DNA of 15,854 nucleotides from Omnitrophica bacterium GWA2_41_15 (GTDB lineage Bacteria > Omnitrophota > Gorgyraeia > Gorgyraeales > Gorgyraeaceae): NCBI GenBank assembly GCA_919902485.1, contig CAKKRB010000010.1, positions 1 to 15,854 of the forward strand, in the 5' to 3' direction. The position numbers were made by a program, and so were the translations under genes. Under the pieces are notes generated by a model, which did not search any database, was not told the DNA's origin, and saw nothing but the letters and a program-made list of their open reading frames with translations. This document shows, piece by piece, positions 12,513-15,854 of this stretch. The stretch's first letter is position 1. Each line of letters begins with the position of its first letter.

Positions 12513-13085
12513 ATGAAGAAAACACAGGCATTTCTGGTAATGGGTTTTATAGTAGTGTTAGCCTTGGCCATAGGATTTTACATGCAGAAGGAAGATGAGA
12601 GGAGCATGAGGATAAAAGTAGAAGAGATGCTCAGCTCGCTTATAAACGAGAAAAATCTATCTGAGATAAAGCTGAATAAAAAGATCCAGGACAAGGAAAG
12701 ATTCATAGCGTACCTTTCAGCCAGCTTAAGCAAAGAAAAATTGATTAATTCAAGGCTTGCGCAGAATCTTGAGCGCTCTACCAAAAGATTTGCAGTAGCC
12801 GGCCAGCATAAAAAACCAATTGAACTGGAAAAAATTATAGTATCCTCGTTGTTAGAGGCAGAAGGCAGGATCCTGGCTGTTGATAAACAGAACGACTTGG
12901 TTGTGGTAAATCTTGGCGCAATTAATAATCTGAAGAACGGAGACAGGCTTTCAATTTACAGGGGAGATAGTTTTATCGCAAACGCTGAGCTTGTAAAAGT
13001 CCAGAACAGGATTTCAGCGGCAATGATTCTCCCCGAGGCAAGCAATAAAGACTTAAAAGTAGAAGTAAACGATACGGTAAAATAG
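12513..13085 (+). CDS. Membrane-anchored coiled-coil protein with small C-terminal beta domain
   Basis: This 190-residue protein has an N-terminal transmembrane helix (about 7-24), then a charged coiled-coil stretch (about 28-95), then a compact beta-rich domain (about 112-188). The domain reads EGRILAVDKQNDLVVVNLGAIN, LKNGDRLSIYRG and AELVKVQNRISAAMI, an SH3/FlgT C-terminal-like pattern. The exact function is not recognisable; a periplasmic or envelope scaffold role is inferred. The start ATG follows AGGGGGT (12503-12509), almost the same leader as the next gene, which begins 23 nt after this stop. It heads a run of four envelope genes. The 75-nt gap before it is very AT-rich and probably holds the promoter, but no clear -35/-10 pair is visible. 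Confidence 0.6.
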   Translation: MKKTQAFLVMGFIVVLALAIGFYMQKEDERSMRIKVEEMLSSLINEKNLSEIKLNKKIQDKERFIAYLSASLSKEKLINSRLAQNLERSTKRFAVAGQHKKPIELEKIIVSSLLEAEGRILAVDKQNDLVVVNLGAINNLKNGDRLSIYRGDSFIANAELVKVQNRISAAMILPEASNKDLKVEVNDTVK

Positions 13086-13108
13086 CATTAAATAAGGGGG
13101 TCAATATA

Positions 13109-14137
13109 ATGAAAATAAAAATAATTATACTTCTTGGTATTTTTATTTTTGTTCAGGATATGGCGGCGCAGGCTATAGAGTTGCAGGAAAAACTTACAAG
13201 GATCGCGATAGCCAGCTCAGGCAAAATCAAATATGAATCCAAATTGCTTGATAGCCCCCCAAGGCTTATTATAAAATTTGACACCCCAAATGTATTTGGG
13301 AAGTTATTAAAAAACACCTATTTAAATGAAGGCGTAATAAAAAATATTACAGTAAGCTACTATCCAGATAGATTATTAGGTTCGGAAAGGAAAAAGATAA
13401 AATTCATCACCTTCTGGCTGAACCAGAAAACTCAATACAAGGTCTGGAGCAGCGATAACAGGATTTTTATTGATTTCAAAAACCATTCCCTGAATTCAGA
13501 ATCAAAACAGATAGAGATATCCAGCATTGTAAATACCATAGATTTTAATTCCAAGGATAGGGCAGCAGAGGCTCTGCTGGCCAGCGTAAACAAGACATAT
13601 TATAATTATTACAACCCTGTTTCAAAAACAGCCAAAAGCCAGAGAAGCCCTGTATCAGATTTAACATGGCTTCTGGCATTTGGATTCATAAGCGCGTATA
13701 TCCTCTGGTTCAGGCCGAAAGAGTGGAAGGCGTTAATAGACAAGCTGGTTAATCCCGTGTTTTTATCATCCTCGCATCATGAAAAAAGAAAGTGGTGGCG
13801 TCACAACCTCCTGCCTTTAAAGGACAAAAATATTTATATAAGGCTTGAGTCGTCTGAATCAAAGACAAAGCTTGGGCTGGTTCCAAGGGATATAGGTTAT
13901 GGAGGCCTGAGTTTCGAATGCAATGCATTAAAAAGATTAAAAGGAAGATTAAATCTCAGTATATTCATGCCAGGCGCGATATCCCCTGTTGATGTTCAGG
14001 GTAATGTTGCATGGCAGAGGAATACATGGAATGTTTTCAGGCGCCGCATAGGCGTTTCTTTTATTAATCCTCCGGAAAAAGACTGGGCTGGTATTCATCG
14101 CTACATAGAAGAACAATACGCCGCATTGAAACAATAA
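13109..14137 (+). CDS. AMIN domain - transmembrane helix - PilZ-like domain fusion protein
   Basis: This 342-residue protein has a signal peptide or anchor (about 1-22). An AMIN-type beta domain (about 25-125) shows the SPPRLIIKFD signature and IFIDFKN end strand. Next come a linker (126-183), a transmembrane helix (about 185-201, LTWLLAFGFISAYILWF), and a cytoplasmic C-terminal domain (about 225-340) with PilZ features: RKWWR (R227-x3-R231) and DIGYGG (261-266). The latter corresponds to the D-x-S-x-x-G element with Gly in place of Ser. AMIN domains bind peptidoglycan or localise envelope machines such as PilQ and AmiC; PilZ domains bind c-di-GMP. The combination would carry a cytoplasmic signal across the inner membrane. 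It is preceded by AAGGGGG (13094-13100) and is followed after 4 nt by a deacetylase gene. Confidence 0.75.
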   Translation: MKIKIIILLGIFIFVQDMAAQAIELQEKLTRIAIASSGKIKYESKLLDSPPRLIIKFDTPNVFGKLLKNTYLNEGVIKNITVSYYPDRLLGSERKKIKFITFWLNQKTQYKVWSSDNRIFIDFKNHSLNSESKQIEISSIVNTIDFNSKDRAAEALLASVNKTYYNYYNPVSKTAKSQRSPVSDLTWLLAFGFISAYILWFRPKEWKALIDKLVNPVFLSSSHHEKRKWWRHNLLPLKDKNIYIRLESSESKTKLGLVPRDIGYGGLSFECNALKRLKGRLNLSIFMPGAISPVDVQGNVAWQRNTWNVFRRRIGVSFINPPEKDWAGIHRYIEEQYAALKQ

Positions 14138-14141
14138 TAAA

Positions 14142-14942
14142 GTGAAACGCCGTCCATCCACAAATATTTTCCCAATAGTATTGATTCTTGCAGTTGTAAT
14201 ATCCGTTTTTATCATTATACTATATAGAGCGCCTACCAGGCAACTGCATCAGCCTGAGATAGCATTTGTAATAGACGACTGGGGATACAGCCTTAATAAT
14301 ATTGATTTGCTCTTTCAAATCGAGAGGCCCATAACCCTTGCAATATTACCGCACTTGCGCTATTCAAAAGATATAGCTGAAAAGGTGAAAAAATCCGGCA
14401 AAGAGTATGACGCGATTCTTCATCTTCCTTTGGAATCTAAAAGTGGCAAGGCTCCTGAGCGCGATACAATAAGGCGCAACATGAAAAAAGACAGGGTTCT
14501 CGCTATACTGGGAGACGATATTGAAGGCGTACCCGGGATAATAGGCGTTTCCAACCATCAGGGCTCCAGGGCAACAGAGAATAAAGAAATTATGAGGATT
14601 ATACTGGAGGAATTGAAAAAGAGGGGTTTATTTTTTCTGGATAGCCGCACAACGCCTGTTTCTGTATGCGGAAACATAGCTGAAAAGATAGGTTTGAAAT
14701 ACGCTGAAAGGGACATATTTTTAGACCTTGGGCAGAAAAAAGAAGAAAAGCAGTACAGGGCATATGTAAAAAAACAGATAAAAGAGCTTATAAATGTGGC
14801 CAAGACAAGAGGCAGGGCAGTTGCCGTAGGGCATGATAAAAAACTTACTCTGGAAGTTATTAAAGAAAGCATACCTGAAATAGAAAAGGAAAATATAAAA
14901 ATAGTGCCTTTGAAAAAGTTTGTGGGGAGATATGAAAAATAA
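14142..14942 (+). CDS. Divergent polysaccharide deacetylase (YibQ/DUF610 type)
   Basis: This 266-residue protein has an N-terminal transmembrane anchor (about 10-28) and an extracytoplasmic NodB-like fold. Family motifs are FVIDDWGY (Asp45, Asp46), LPHLRYS, ILHLPLE (His94, Glu98), GVSNHQGSRAT (His139) and LFFLDSRTT (Asp167). These match the Polysacc_deac_2 family often found beside murein hydrolases and cell-division proteins. Deacetylation of a cell-wall or surface glycan is possible but unproven for the family. The start is a GTG at 14142, four bases after the preceding stop, without a clear ribosome binding site, so coupling is likely. The 3' end overlaps the next gene by 11 nt. Confidence 0.85.
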   Translation: MKRRPSTNIFPIVLILAVVISVFIIILYRAPTRQLHQPEIAFVIDDWGYSLNNIDLLFQIERPITLAILPHLRYSKDIAEKVKKSGKEYDAILHLPLESKSGKAPERDTIRRNMKKDRVLAILGDDIEGVPGIIGVSNHQGSRATENKEIMRIILEELKKRGLFFLDSRTTPVSVCGNIAEKIGLKYAERDIFLDLGQKKEEKQYRAYVKKQIKELINVAKTRGRAVAVGHDKKLTLEVIKESIPEIEKENIKIVPLKKFVGRYEK

Positions 14943-15717
14943 AATTATCTTATCAACTTTATTTTTAGCGTTATTTTTATCATCCTGCGCCAGGGCGCCT
15001 GTAAGGAATATTCCAGTAATACCCACTATTCCGGGAGAACCTCAGGCTGTACCTGAAAGCGCGGTTTTGACCCCTGATATATTCAGGCAAGATGTTATAC
15101 ATGAGGTTGGGCCAGGGGAGACAGTTTGGCGTATAGGCAAGATGTACGATGTTCCCATAGAGGATATTGTAAGGGTTAACAATCTGAGCGATGCTACTCA
15201 GCTTGAAAAAGGGCAAAGGCTTATTATTTCCAACGCAGCGCCTATGAGGTCTGTAATACCTCTGTATCCGGGCGACATGTGGAAATATATTATTATTCAC
15301 CATAGCGCCACAGATATCGGGAATGCGCTGTCGTTTGACTACATGCATTCTCATAAGAGGCTGTGGAAGGGGCTGGGGTATCATTTTGTGATAGATAACG
15401 GCACAGCTGGCACAAAGGCAGGCCATATAGAGATATCGCCTCGTTGGCTTCATCAGGAATATGGAGCTCACTGCAAGGCCGACGAGATGAATTACAGAGG
15501 CATAGGCATATGCCTTGTTGGGAATTTCAATGATGAAAAAATATCCTCCGAGCAGATGGATTCTCTGGTGTACCTTATAAACATACTCAAAAAATATTAC
15601 AACATACCAGATTCCCATATCCTTGGCCATGGCCGGGTAAATGGCGCAAAGACAGATTGCCCTGGCACAGGGTTCCCATGGGCTGAATTCCGCTCGCGCC
15701 TGCGTTCCAGCCAATAA
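14932..15717 (+). CDS. LysM N-acetylmuramoyl-L-alanine amidase lipoprotein
   Basis: This 261-residue protein has a lipoprotein signal with lipobox LSSC (Cys19), a proline-rich linker, a LysM domain (about 56-100, HEVGPGETVWRIGKMY through KGQRLIIS) that binds peptidoglycan, and an amidase_2/PGRP domain (about 117-258). Zinc ligands are His123 in IIHHSAT, His233 in ILGHGRV and Cys243 in TDCPGTGFP. The enzyme would cleave the bond between muramic acid and L-alanine during division or wall remodelling. ATG 14932 is preferred over the upstream TTG at 14920, because GGGGAG precedes it and the lipoprotein signal then begins properly. Overlap with the deacetylase gene indicates a shared transcript and probably a shared role in wall turnover. 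Confidence 0.93.
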   Translation: MKNKIILSTLFLALFLSSCARAPVRNIPVIPTIPGEPQAVPESAVLTPDIFRQDVIHEVGPGETVWRIGKMYDVPIEDIVRVNNLSDATQLEKGQRLIISNAAPMRSVIPLYPGDMWKYIIIHHSATDIGNALSFDYMHSHKRLWKGLGYHFVIDNGTAGTKAGHIEISPRWLHQEYGAHCKADEMNYRGIGICLVGNFNDEKISSEQMDSLVYLINILKKYYNIPDSHILGHGRVNGAKTDCPGTGFPWAEFRSRLRSSQ

Positions 15718-15735
15718 TCCTGGCAAAATTCCAGC

Positions 15736-15769
15736 TTGCCTATCTTATTTTACCGTAGTATTATATAAT
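15736..15769 (+). promoter_or_regulatory. Possible promoter of tRNA-Arg
   Basis: TTGCCT (15736-15741) lies 17 bp from TATTAT (15759-15764), which overlaps a perfect TATAAT at 15764-15769. The tRNA begins at 15777, so the upstream -10 would give a short leader of about six bases. The -35 box is mediocre. Confidence 0.45.
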
Positions 15770-15776
15770 ACATATT

Positions 15777-15853
15777 GCGCCCATAGCTCAATTGGATAGA
15801 GTGCCAGCCTACGAAGCTGTAGGTTCCCCGTTCGAGCCGGGGTGGGCGCGCCA
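15777..15853 (+). tRNA. tRNA-Arg(ACG)
   Basis: Acceptor GCGCCCA (15777-15783) pairs with TGGGCGC (15843-15849). The anticodon loop is CTACGAA with anticodon ACG, read as ICG after deamination. The T-arm is CCCCG, TTCGAGC, CGGGG. Discriminator G15850 is followed by an encoded CCA (15851-15853). The first anticodon-stem pair is a C-T mismatch. Whatever follows the CCA is cut by the window end. Confidence 0.95.
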
Positions 15854-15854
15854 T

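Noticed and set aside
14980..15726. Long minus-strand frame opposite the LysM amidase gene
   Set aside because: It is a shadow of a gene with complete domains and catalytic residues; the minus-strand translation shows no family features.

Overview
This 15.9 kb window is a bacterial chromosome segment of moderate to low GC. Every convincing gene is on the plus strand, and four tRNA genes mark the block boundaries. The gene style (archease/RtcB pair, PilT, many exported proteins, AMIN and LysM envelope proteins, AT-rich accessory genes) suggests an uncultivated Gram-negative-type lineage such as Candidatus Omnitrophota. That placement is an impression from content, not a proof.

Region 1 (1-5397): the 3' half of tRNA-Lys(UUU) is followed by a block of nested palindromes and then a tightly packed run of archease, rtcB, serS and an M50-like membrane metallopeptidase. 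rtcB carries a 481-codon intein inserted exactly before the metal-binding cysteine of the RNA ligase, so the ligase can be active only after protein splicing. The intein has a serine where the penultimate histidine is expected, and its first LAGLIDADG motif has lost its acidic residue.

Region 2 (5407-8193): tRNA-Ser(GGA) is followed by two ~60-nt palindromic elements in opposite orientation. They share an inner core but have completely different, perfectly self-complementary 10-bp ends. Then come pilT (type IV pilus retraction ATPase) and a large GT-C type membrane glycosyltransferase-like protein.

Region 3 (8197-12437): tRNA-Ser(UGA) lacks an encoded CCA. Downstream lie two progressively decayed copies of its 3' end plus terminator, near 10313-10434 and 10864-10951. 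The first displaced copy still has the CCA. This is the signature of successive site-specific insertions into the tRNA 3' end. The inserted DNA holds an exported HAD-type phosphatase-like protein and a small membrane protein. Just beyond the last remnant, behind a perfect sigma-70 consensus promoter, is an exported protein with kinase-like catalytic motifs. No integrase gene is visible.

Region 4 (12513-15853): a closely spaced envelope gene cluster encodes a membrane-anchored coiled-coil protein, a protein that joins a periplasmic AMIN domain through a transmembrane helix to a cytoplasmic PilZ-like domain, a YibQ-type divergent polysaccharide deacetylase, and a LysM-amidase lipoprotein. tRNA-Arg(ACG) closes the window. 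The AMIN-PilZ protein could couple c-di-GMP signalling to the cell wall or to a secretin. pilT in the same window makes a pilus link attractive but unproven.
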